From assembly GCF_001640805.2 (NCBI RefSeq), contig NC_066848.1, positions 5,516,575 to 5,580,574 of the forward strand: a stretch of 64,000 nt of DNA, in the 5' to 3' direction. Origin of the DNA: Lates calcarifer (lineage: Eukaryota; Chordata; Actinopteri; Centropomidae). Shown here one piece after another: positions 29,101-39,540 of the stretch (the stretch's first letter is position 1; every line of letters begins with the position of its first letter). Both the position numbers and the translations under genes were made by a program. The notes beneath the pieces are model-generated. The model was not told where the DNA came from. It was given only the letters and a program-made list of their open reading frames with translations, and ran no database searches.

Positions 29101-30714
29101 TTTAAACTCCCTGACACTTTTTCTATTGATTGACCATCTCATTTATCCAGTCTCAATGAATAAGAACAGCAGGTACAGAAGAAAATATGATAACCTAGTT
29201 ATCCAGCATATCGAGTATCGTATCCATGTCTGGGAAAGAGAACTATCACCTCTGGGAGTCTATTCATGATGAATGGTATGTCTGCTACTCAGAGTTGATA
29301 CTGTCTGAACCTCATTACTGCTAGCCCTAAACAAACAATGCATCACACTCCAACTCAATTTCATACATCCTGACCATGGTAATTTTCTTCTTCTTTCCAC
29401 ATAAATCAATGACAGACATATAGGTTGAACACAGAGGAAACAAGAGATGTGTTCTCTTACAGGATGCTGATATATATAGAGAGTAATATGTGTTTTCCTG
29501 TGAAATCACTTACTGGAATTTTGTGCTCCCATTGTGGAGAATATTTGATAAACATGGATGGATAGCAGACCATTAGGGCAGCCGGAGTTACTAAATTTAG
29601 CTACATACTAAGTGAAAAAGTGCATTTTCATAAAAAAGGAGATTTGCATATAGAACTAACTGTCAGCACTCTATTAGCTTTGTTTGGTCTAATCACTTGA
29701 GACAATGTTTAATGCACTGCTACAATAATAGTGAAAGGCAGGTACAGTTACATAAGTATTGCAAATAGGATTAGACTTTAACATTGATGGTAACACCAAA
29801 AGCTATGAGAGAGACAGAGGGGTGGGGGCAGAGAGACAGCGAGAAATTGGGGATAACATAAGGTTTGTATCTGTTGTTTAATACATAGTAATTACAAATA
29901 TAAAGCAAAAAGAATGTTGTTGAAAAATACAGAATCAAACCTGAGGGGCTTTGGCTCTTGCATTCACAAATTAGACTGAAAAAATGGAGCTGTACATGTT
30001 TAATTGCTGCAGTGAACAGACACCCCATGTAAGGAATGAGCCCCATGAAAATTAAACCAAACGCAGCACAGCTAAGACAACAGCACTGGGGCTTTACAAC
30101 AGCAGGCTTTGTCCTGGAGCCAGGTACCGTGTTGAACAGCATGTCTCCCATTTTGCATTTATGCACCCTCCGTGCGCTGATCAACCAAAAATTTAATCAT
30201 GTTTCTGAGAAGGCTTTTTTTTTCTTTGGGCCCCTGCAAGCTCTTTCTTTCTCTCGCTCTCTCTCATATTAACAGCATGGAGGAGCAGTCATGATAACTG
30301 TAATATTAAGTTGTGGAATCTGCCTGAAAGCACCACATGCCCTCAGGGTCCTTAGGGAGAGCAGGAGGCGAGCTGAGTGTTGTCTGCTCCAGACAGGTCA
30401 TGGCAGAGTGGCCTAATTGCCTCTCTTGTTGTCTCAGTAGGCCAGCAAACTGCCCATCTCCCTCATCATCACTGAGGAGCACTGACTCCCTTGTTCCTAC
30501 AGGTCTAACTCTGCCCAGTGATCCAGGCTCCAGTTCTGTTTCTGTGCTGCTCCTGTGTCCAATAAAAACATCCTCAAAATGCCACTGCTGCTTTGTGATC
30601 AGTGATCACTCAGAACTGCTAAACTCTAATAATAGAGAATCCAGAGCACTACAGTAGAGATCTGTTGTGCATTGTTAAGTACTATCTACTCAATGGAATC
30701 GAGGGTACCTCAGC

Positions 30715-30751
30715 ATTACGTCACTGTTACACCAATAGTGATTACGTCACT
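30715..30751. promoter_or_regulatory. paired ATTACGTCACT sites around a CCAAT box
   Basis: The 11-mer ATTACGTCACT occurs at 30715-30725 and again at 30741-30751, with CCAAT at 30732-30736 between them. TTACGTCA, read TGACGTAA on the gene strand, is a CRE/ATF-type site. The repeat starts 26 bp apart, about two and a half helical turns. It lies 0.8 kb inside the first beta intron. Confidence 0.45.
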
Positions 30752-31568
30752 CAAAAATGCCTGGGTAGTATGATGACTAAAGAAAAGGAGTATTTTGGTC
30801 TTTTAAGTGTCATACAGCCTCAATCTTAATAATCCGCATCACTCAGAACTTAAAGTGAAATTCACAAACTGAAAAATACAAGTGGTGACAAGTACTGAAA
30901 AAAGTGGAAAAAACAAACTGCGGTATGTCTAAAATCATTCATACACACTGTATTGAGGCAAGCATGCTGCAGTCTACCGTGAATACTTGGGGTGAGGTTA
31001 TATAATTCCTCATAGTTGAGATTCTCCCTCTTTTCTTTCCCTTCCTCGCTCCTAATGCCTGTGCCACGAACCGTCTTGCCACACAGGGTAAAGAGGCCTC
31101 GTCTACACTCCACGCTGGGCAGGGGCCAGGAGCGGCTCGACGCCCTGCGGAGCCAGAGGCAACACATCTTTGTCTCTTCCAAACACCCAGGGGCAACATG
31201 GAGCGCCACAGCATTCTAATCCTGTCTAATCTGGACACAGTGGAGCATCTGGAGATGGGGATATGGCTAATCTCAGACATGGAGACAGAGGGCACTTTGC
31301 TGAGAAGGAAAAACAGGGGATGGATCTAAGCTAGACTCGCTGTGTCTTACCGAGCTATGCATGCATCTTGGGACGATGATTCTTAAATAGAAAAAAGTAA
31401 ATAATCTCAAGTAATGTTTCACATTTGAATCTGGCGTAACATATACAGGAGGCAAAGACTGAGACAAGGTTGCTTAAAGTTAACACCATGACGAAATTTA
31501 AAATAACTGTTCAAGAAGTTACAGTGTAAAGTGAGTGTAAACTGATGGTGAGATAAGAAAATACTTAC

Positions 31569-31815
31569 TGTGCCCTGCTCTTAGGGAGGCAGGTGATCTG
31601 TGGATAGCAATAGGCACAATATGGTGACGCTTGTTTCCATGGGAGAGGTGAATGTGGTGGAGACTCTCCACAGCACCTGGTTCTGACCCTGCCACAAAGC
31701 CCAGGGCCAGGGCAGTGATCCACAAAGCCAGGTGGGTGAGTGAAGCTGAATTCCTGTTTAGGGGCTCTGCTACGGGCCTCAGGGGAGCAAACTGTGACCT
31801 CCAGCCTTCCAACAT
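31569..31815 (-). CDS. nrxn1: beta-neurexin-1 first exon (coding part)
   Basis: 247-bp coding part, 82 codons plus one base. The ATG at 31815 is the first in frame after an upstream TGA and has A at -3. Residues 29-43 (LALWITALALGFVAG) form the hydrophobic core of a signal sequence behind a long basic/polar start. Then comes the beta-specific histidine-rich segment (HHIHLSHGNKRHH) and VPIAIHRSPASLRAGH, almost identical to human NRXN1-beta (VPIAIYRSPASLRGGH). NRXN2-beta and NRXN3-beta differ more here. The donor GTAAGT is consensus. Splicing to the LNS6 exon gives GHTGTTYIFG, with Thr where mammals have Ala. The product is the short beta-neurexin with LNS6 as its only LNS domain, which binds neuroligins at synapses. 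Confidence 0.93.
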
Positions 31816-31869
31816 CTTCCCTGAGTGGCCAGATGAGGCTTCAGATCAAGGTGGAACTTGCAGTGAGCC

Positions 31870-32064
31870 TCACAGCCCCATACTTCTCACCTTGGCAAAT
31901 CTCACTACGCCCGGAGATACTCGCACAGATCCACAGAGAAAGAAAAAAATATAGCAAAAAGGACACCACACAAAATGTCGGTTGTGGGGGGAAAAAATCC
32001 TCTTGCTGTTCTCCACTGAGTTAGGAAATCCGTAGTAGCACCCAGGGAGGTAAAGAAGTATCAT
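31870..32064 (-). other. possible upstream ORF in the beta leader
   Basis: An ATG at 32064 opens a 64-codon frame that ends in a stop at 31870-31872, 54 bases before the beta start and in the same frame. If beta transcripts begin in the CpG cluster, this frame would lie in the leader. The peptide shows no recognisable domain; what the sequence shows is only its position and the in-frame stop that fixes the beta start at 31815. Confidence 0.25.
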
Positions 32065-32419
32065 AAATCATCATACAAAAACAATCAAAAACATTCACTC
32101 ATAAAAATTAGGGCAACCTCAAACAGCAATTGAGAAATCCTAGCTTGCTCCAATTCCCCTAGTTCCCTTGTTCTCTCTGTTTCTCTCTTTCTCCTTCTGT
32201 TAAGCCCTCACAAAATTAGACACATCTTCCCACCAAAAACTGTTAATATTCCAAAAAATACAGTTGCCAGGAAAAGAAGAAAGCCAACTCAAGAAGAGAC
32301 TGATGGCACCTGTGCAGAGTGAATGTCTTCAGACAACCAAGACAGACATTCTGAGTTTCCCTCCTTTTCCTCCTCCTGTGGTCTCAAAGGATGTCCAGAG
32401 GAATGGGACCATAGTTAAA

Positions 32420-32830
32420 TCCGAGTCTCATTTGCATGTGTCGGACAGCTGCAGCAGCGCGCGGGAGAAGGCGTGATTGCACCTGTAAGTTGTGCCAAGT
32501 AGCGCACCCGTTCCCCATCTAGAGATCTCTGCTCTCAATGAGACCGAGCAATAGCAGCGACAGTACCTGAGAGAGCAGCCCTGGGCAGGAACACACACTC
32601 ACACACAGGCAGCATCGGCAGCGCCGTTCCAGAAGATGTGCGCAAGAGGAAGAGAGAGAGAGAGAGAGGAGGAGGAGAAGGAGGAGGAGGACAGAGGGAG
32701 GGGGGAGCCTCAGCAGCCAGCCAGGAAGCAGGAGGGAGAGTGGCTATGCAAATGGGCAGCATTCACATAGCGAATCACTGGTGCCTGAGTGCATTGCAGA
32801 GGAAGAGCCTATTTAGGCAGAATAGCAGGA
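32420..32830 (-). promoter_or_regulatory. nrxn1: candidate beta-neurexin promoter region
   Basis: This stretch lies 0.6-1 kb upstream of the beta start codon. It has about 13 CpGs between 32420 and 32645, whereas the surrounding intron is strongly CpG-poor. It also contains octamer motifs in opposite orientations (32430-32437 and 32746-32753), a pyrimidine tract on the gene strand (32646-32705) and a CArG-type sequence CCTATTTAGG (32808-32817). No convincing TATA box is seen. Mammalian beta-neurexin promoters are internal and lie just upstream of the beta exon, which is the main reason for the call. The transcription start itself cannot be placed from sequence. Confidence 0.5.
32646..32705. 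repeat. purine-rich (AG)n/(GGA)n tract
   Basis: AG repeats merging into GGA repeats and a G-run on the plus strand, so a CT/TCC pyrimidine tract on the gene strand, inside the candidate beta promoter. Such tracts are frequent near TATA-less promoters. Confidence 0.9.
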
Positions 32831-33264
32831 ACTGAAGCTATGTCCCCCAGCCCCGATTCCTTTCACAATCTCTCCCTACTTTCTCTGTTCAGTCTTTTTC
32901 GATTCCACTCTCCTGTATGGACATTCATAAGCAGTAAAAAGAAGAAAGAAAGCAAATAAGACAGGACAGGCTAAATTCATTTCTATTTCTACTTATATCA
33001 TCTCTCCATAATCTTTTATTCTTCCTTTCCCTGTCTCTCCTTTTCTTCTTCTTCCTTTTCTTTCTCCCTCTGTGAATCTAGAGAAGTTGTGTGATAATAG
33101 TCCAGTGGATATAAAAAATTGGAACCAAGCAGTCCAACCCAATCCTCGCCTCTCCATTGCCCTGGAAAACGGTATTCTATAGGTTCTCACCCTACTGGAC
33201 TCTGCAGTCTATCGTTAGCAAGATTTTAGAAGAGTGATGATGCTGCAGCTCACATACTGTAGGC

Positions 33265-33266
<2 letters not shown>

Positions 33267-33304
<38 letters not shown>
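33267..33304. repeat. (CT)n microsatellite
   Basis: About 19 CT units, followed by a short interrupted CT/CA tract to about 33350. It lies about 1.5 kb upstream of the beta start codon and reads (GA)n on the gene strand. Confidence 0.97.
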
Positions 33305-33312
<8 letters not shown>

Positions 33313-36300
33313 ACAACATATGAACACACACATGCACACGCACTCACACACATACATAAACAAAGCATGCAACGTGCCAGAGCTGGCAGTTGAGCACTGT
33401 CCACAGAGAGGGTGCTGAATCTGGGCAAGTCTGCCTCCCCTGCTAATAAAAGACCATTTCTCACAAGAGAGGGAATGCTGATCACAGACTCAGTGTGCAC
33501 CACGGGTTTACGGGAATGTAGCGAACATGTGGACATAAAAGCCCTGCTGATAAACACAATCCGGTTCAGCTGGGAAGTGTGCTCAGTGTTCAGAGTTCAG
33601 GACTGGAGAGCACAAGGCTCAGCTGCAGTGTGCCTGCTTCTGTTTGCAGACTGGCCATTCAACATCCTCCCCCCTTCGAAATGCAGTGTTCTAAGCTGGA
33701 GGGAAAAAAAAACACTGTAAGCAGCACTGAGCTGATCTTTATGGTTTACAGGGAATACACAGGCATTTCATGTCCAAAGAAAGCCAACTTAGGCAGCGTG
33801 ACACAGAGGATAATATGTCCATCTCCATTTTCTTTTTCACTTGACTGTTAGCATGAAGACAATAAAAGACACCCTGAGGAAAGCAAGAACCAATTAAATG
33901 AACATTAATGATGGAAATTTCATTTGATCAATTTGCTGAGTACAAATCCATTAGAGGTGAGAGCTTATTTTTTAATGGTTGCTGTAATCTGAATTCAAAT
34001 ATGGGAGAAACAGAACAGAAGAGACACTTTATTGTTATAAGATGAACATCACCGGTAAGACGAACATAATATGCCATCTGGCGTGAGGATACCTCTTATT
34101 TGCTTGTTGTATCTGTTACTGTGTTCCTATATAATACTAAAAAGCGATTGAAGTGCAAAACAGATGCTGCACACATTAGGCAACTGTGCTGTTCTCACCT
34201 TGTAGAATCTCAATAACTTGGTCCAGCCACCTGGTGCTAAAAAGTCAGCAGCATGGAACCACTGCTCCCTTCTCATTTGCAATGGTGAAAAGGAATGTTC
34301 CTGCTGAATGTGTTTACACTTTGATAATTATCAGCAGTGCAATCTGCATAATCACACCTAATAAGGCAATCTATCAGGGCTGCTTGCCAAGGACAAAAAC
34401 CAGACTTACGATGTCCTCAACAGCAAACTTTTACAGGGAAACAAAATGGAAAAGCTTAATGTCAGGGTAAATAAAAGTGTAATGTGTGCACATTGTCACG
34501 CTGATTTTTAAAGTTTGCACTGGGTTTTTAGTGGAAACACTGTGTTAGTATGCAGCACCCGAAATTAATGACATCAGCAGGGAGGTTATACCTTTATCAG
34601 GTTTATCATTAGTTACTTGTTCATTTGTGCCCTCAAGTGGCGAAATTGTAAAGTGCAAAAAAACTCTTTGGGTTTATCACAAGGCGAGCAGCTTATGTTG
34701 GACAGTAAAACAGTTCCTCAGTATTCAGTAAGGTAAAAGAACAGAGCTGCAGCTAAAAAGCACTCATCACTACATTGTATCACTCCACACATTCAAATTT
34801 AGAGAAAGAAAACCAGTCATCCATAAATTGCTCTCATTCTAATCAATCCCTGAAATTCTACTAGAATGTTACTATGCCCTCAGCAGGTCGCCCTTTACTC
34901 CAAGTATTTTCCCTGACAAATTGGCTAACTGAAGTATGAGGAGCCAGAAAAGCAGTGACCATGCATACAGCCTTAGGGAAAACATTCACTACTAAATTCC
35001 TTCTGCTTGCACAAAAGCAAACACCTGGGACCAGGACCTAAACTAATTTCAGCACAGTTACAGATCTCATCCCGCTTTAACCAAGATGATTGTAGAGTGT
35101 CGGCCACAAAATGAGAAAATCCTCCTCCACAACTAAACTTTCACCAATAAAGAGTTTTTTGATTTCCTACAGTGTTCTGACTCTTGTTCCTGTTAGTGAG
35201 ATGTCTTCTTGACAGAGAGCCAAAAACAGCTTGTCTTTGTTTCCATTTAAGACCCAAAGGATTGTGCAAGTCTCTGATGCAAGTGATGCTTTGAGCACAT
35301 TTCCCCTTTTGGATCTACATTTCTCTGTATTTCTTTGTTTCTTTTTAAAGATAAAAAGCATGAAGTAAAGCCACAGAGAGTTAGCTAAAAAGCAAAAGGT
35401 GGAAAAATGGTAGAAATCTGTTGGATAGTGTGGCTGACTTTTCCCCTCTGAACTAAGTGATCAGCCAGAGGAGGAGAAATTGGTCTTGGGTGTAATAGTC
35501 CCTTGGAGAGCAAGAGTATAAGAGGACAAGAATAGTCTCTGTTACTCACTTAAAACTGCAACCACAGTGCACTGAGCTGATGAGATGATTTCTCGAGGGC
35601 TGGAGGAGGAAGTGGAGGAAGAGCAGCAGATGGGTGGTCTATGAGTACCTGACCCGACTGGAGCAAGGCCTTTAAATCAGTTAAAGGGCCATCAGGCGAC
35701 ACTTTATCACACATGGAGAGCCCCTTTAGAGAAGTGCAGGCACTTAAAACCACTTTGACAGTAGTGTCTCCCCTCCTCAAGAGCCAGTATGATGTTTACT
35801 GTAGCCATTACAAGAAAATACATCTAACAACTCCTTATTTTAATAAACACAATCAGGGGCATCCTGGAAGGTCAGTCCAAGAATGGGATGATTACAGCAG
35901 TTTACACATTGCTCACTAAGCAGGGGCAATTTAGTGTATCAGATGCTATTGTTGGCTCAGAGCAGATCAAGCAGATCAAGCATGCAAGCCAAGTTGTGCG
36001 TGAACCAGGTATACCTGTTGTGCTCTGGAGATGACACATCTGTGTCAGACTCAGCAACATATGTGTCCCTCTGAACGGGAGTGTTTGGAGGCTTTTATCT
36101 CTGGGGTATACAGTGGATAAGATGCTTGTTACCAAGCTTATATATCCATTGGAGTCATCTGATCCTCATGAAATGTTTATGTGATTAACTGAGGAGTGTT
36201 AAAGTGGTTTCAATAAATTCCTCCCATTATACAAAGCAGCCGCTAATGTTGGTTGGTCACAGTACCATCCTATTTTGATGCATAAAGTAAATACAGTGTC

Positions 36301-38800
36301 ATTCTTCCATCACAAAGCCATAGATATTCAACTCTAATATTGCCTGTCATACACTGACATACAATATTAAACCTGAGCTTTTTATGCAACTGAGAGTATT
36401 CTGTGAATATCAAGCATGTCATTACTCATCCAAACATGCTTCACAAATGCTACAGAGAGAGACAGAGCAGCACACAATGCACTGATGCTAATGTGTGCAA
36501 GTGTACAGAAATAGAAACACAGCGCTGTCTTAGTCATCCCAAGATGTGACATGATAAGAACAGACAGATACAGGGAGTCAACACTCAATACAAACACACG
36601 GGCTGTACAGTATTTCAGCACAGGGGGAGGCCAGAGTGTCAATACTGTTTGTGTTAGCAGAGGATGTTACATCAGGGTGCCTGTCTGTCAGATTACTCTG
36701 CTGTATCAGTTGAGAGTAAGTGAAGTAAACTCTGACCCCTGCAGGTCAAAAAGGCATCGACTTGCTGGTTTCCAATTCAGCTGCACCTCAATATGTCTAG
36801 CTGGCTCTTGTGCTACAGAGCCCTATAGCTTAAGGTTTAAGTCATCACCACAGCCACAGTTACCCTCATTATGAATGATTAGCTCTTTCTATGAATATCT
36901 ATCTCTCATGCATGTGCTGCTGTCACACACTCAATGATGATTATATTGAATAAATAGAGCATGCATGCGTGTAAGCTAAGAAACATCAGATGCACCAACA
37001 TCAAATGTCACAGTTTATGTAAAATGCAGCAACCCTTATGCGCCGCTTAGAGATTTGTGCTGCACACGCTGTTCATTATGCAAGCTGTGAAGACTACATA
37101 AATAACACCACTCAAGCTGATAAAACAGCCTACTAATAGGAAATAATGCACATTTAGTGTTGTAAAATCAAATCAGCAAATGGTAGTGTTTGGTGGTGTA
37201 ATGGAATGACTTAATTTCCACCGAGAGAAAAACAAAGAAACACAAACTCCACATCTATTCTCATTCATCCTTACTTTAATTTAGTCTTAAATAACTTGGA
37301 CATAATAATTTATTTAATAGGGGCTACTAAAAGCTAATTTAAAATCTCTCTTTTGATACTGTTAATACAGAATGTTATTTGCAATGTTATTTTATTCTGG
37401 TATGTTGGTTTCAGGGAGTGGCACTGTCTTGGGTTATATGAGTTAATATGTAGGTGTAACATATGCAACATAATGCTGCAGCACAATTTATCATCATAAA
37501 AGCACAGTGACATGGTTACAGTCAAATGATACTGGTTTCTGTTCTCTTTTTTAGCATAAACACACACACAGAACATACATATATACACAGAACAGATACC
37601 AGCATGTACACACTGCACACAGCATCCTTTCCATTACCAGGGTTGGAGCAGTCCCAAATCACATATATGGAAGAAAAACAGATGATTTTTTTTTTTCATT
37701 GCACACTGAGCTGTTTGTATAACCAATAGACTCCTTTTGCTCCTTCCACTCATTGGATACTGTTGGCAAGGGATGCTTTGGAGTCTGGCTGATGTGACAA
37801 CCTAGATTTTTTTTCCTCCTAATGCATAAATGATGCCACAACAGTGTTATTCATTTCCATAAATCCATTTAAATACACATTAAGATCAAGCGCAGAGGAA
37901 ATAACATTCAAAAATCCTTGTACATAAGTGCATATGAAGATTGTGTGTGTGCGCACGCATTTACGTGTGTCAGTAAGTGGGTGTGTGTCTGTGTGACGAT
38001 GATGTGTCTGCGAATGCATAAACCAAATCCTAACTGTCACTGAGAGAGATAGAGGTCACAGGTCGGCAGCTTTCCGGAGGCTTTCTCTCTATCTCCTCTG
38101 ACAGTTCCCAAGATGCAGTGGGCCACCGGGGCACTGTGTCTGTCTCTGTCTGTCTGTCTCTCCTGAAATCCGTCCCAAGTAGATCAGTTCCCTTCACAGA
38201 GTGCCTCATCTTGAACAGGTCAAGGACAGACTGTGTCTCCCTTCAGGAGTCCACAGCTTCTCTGTTAATGAACCACTCTGTCTAATTGCAGCTAATCAGG
38301 ACAACAAAGAGGTTTAGTAGAGGAAAAAAGCGTATAAACAAACCACTTCCACTCCTCACAAAATCCCCTTTTTTGAATGATGTCCATTTCTTTTGGAAAA
38401 AAAAAACTACAAAATAAAGTAACTTTTGAAAACATCATCAGAAGTATAGCTCTTTAAATACGAAGGCATTCTGCAGCCACTATGGAGCCACTACCGTTAG
38501 TCGAAAGAGGATCCCTCTAAATTCAGTTGCATAATGAAAGATTCATACTCAAACTTTAATAAGGGAGCACTGCTTCTGCTTGCTTTTTTTATTCCAATGT
38601 TCTTCATTCAAAGTGCACTTTAATCTCTATTTAACTTCAACAACAACACGTGATATCATACATTTCAAGTATCACTATATTTTTCAGTTCTGTTTTGAAT
38701 CATTCAAGTAACACGACACACCACTGAGGGAACATGAATCAGGTGAATGAGATGAATCTTCCAAGACAAATAAGAGGATGTATTCTCCCGTGGCTCTCAC

Positions 38801-38877
38801 CTTCATGGCACACAGCGCAGAAATTGTACTTCACACAAGCTTCACACTCAAAGCTCTTCTGTTTTTTATTCACGCCG
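38801..38877 (-). other. exon-like segment with CxxC-x5-CxxCH motif, unassigned
   Basis: On the minus strand, CTTCAATCTCTAG is followed by 77 bases and then by GTGAGAG after AAG, a good donor. One frame (phase 2 in, phase 1 out) is open and reads GVNKKQKSFECEACVKYN then FCAVCHE. Its four cysteines follow C-x2-C-x5-C-x2-C-H, the spacing of half a zinc-binding cluster or a furin-like module. I do not recognise the protein. Spliced from the EGF-C exon it would instead be read in another frame and meet TGA after two codons. It could be a piece of a nested or retroposed gene, a poison exon, or chance. Confidence 0.3.
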
Positions 38878-39288
38878 CTAGAGATTGAAGGTATTGTGAG
38901 ATTGAGTTGAAACATGAGGTAAAGCTGTGCTGGGGCAAGCTGTTGTGCTCCCGTGGAAGAAACAAAGCCGGGGGGGGGTTAAGAGGAGCAGCTGAACAAT
39001 GTCTACTGAATGATATGGAAGCACAGAGGGCAAACTTTGAATGTACTGCAGAAAAAAGTTATGATGTTATTAAGTCCAAGTAATGTTATGAGGCAAAGGG
39101 CTGACGTGTCACCAGTGTTGTCCAACACATCCACAACATGGAAATGGTATGTCCATTGCTTTCAGGACTCAGTGGGGATCACTGTGCACTCCCAACAGTC
39201 AGCAGGGTCATGGTCATTGGTGACAATGTACTTAGCTGCCAGGCAGCTGTAGCAGGCTGTATGGGGATATGCACTCATGCTGTGATGT

Positions 39289-39540
39289 AAATGGAATGGA
39301 CTGTACTCATATATAGCGCTTTAGTCATATCGACCACTACATGTCACATTCACCCATTCACACACACATTCACACAGCACTTATATACACAGTGCTCTTT
39401 AACACATTCACTCACTGATACACACACGCATCGGGGCGATTTGGGGTTCAGTATCTTGCCCAAGGATACTTTGGCATCAGCCAGGGATCAAACCACTGAC
39501 CTTCTGGTTCTGGTCTACCTCCTGAGCCACAGCCGCCCCC
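39289..39540 (+). repeat. teleost interspersed repeat (short, SINE-like)
   Basis: The run starting TAAATGGAATGGACTGTACT, with ATATAGCGCTTTAGTC, CACTACATGTCACATTCACC, GTATCTTGCCCAAGGATACT and ending CTACCTCCTGAGCCACAGCC, is a very common bony-fish repeat that I recognise by these words. It includes its typical internal run of CA-rich sequence (39355-39430). It is moderately diverged and lies antisense to the neurexin gene. I cannot name its subfamily. Confidence 0.8.

Larger units (their letters stand above)
14584..31568 (-). other. nrxn1: intron between beta exon 1 and the LNS6 exon
   Basis: 17.0 kb, first intron of beta transcripts and last part of the alpha intron. Contents: an ATTACGTCACT direct repeat (30715-30751) 0.8 kb after the beta donor; a purine-rich stretch (28109-28170); a GC-richer, non-coding stretch (24050-24480); CT-rich runs near 22885-22930; a small hairpin (20161-20184); and a GT microsatellite (15707-15742). 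No exon, RNA gene or recognised transposon is seen in the rest. Confidence 0.85.

Noticed and set aside
29771..30184. 137-codon open frame on the minus strand with hydrophobic stretches
   Set aside because: Hydrophobicity comes from T-rich sequence; no family match and no exon signals that fit the neurexin phases.
32608..32630. RE1/REST-like sequence GGCAGCATCGGCAGCGCC in the beta promoter region
   Set aside because: The two half-sites are spaced too closely and carry several mismatches, so it is below what I would call a REST site, although repression of a neuronal promoter would make sense.
38801..38877. Naming the CxxC-x5-CxxCH segment as an R-spondin or a ZZ-domain exon
   Set aside because: Spacing agrees with both, but flanking residues fit neither well, so no family name is given.
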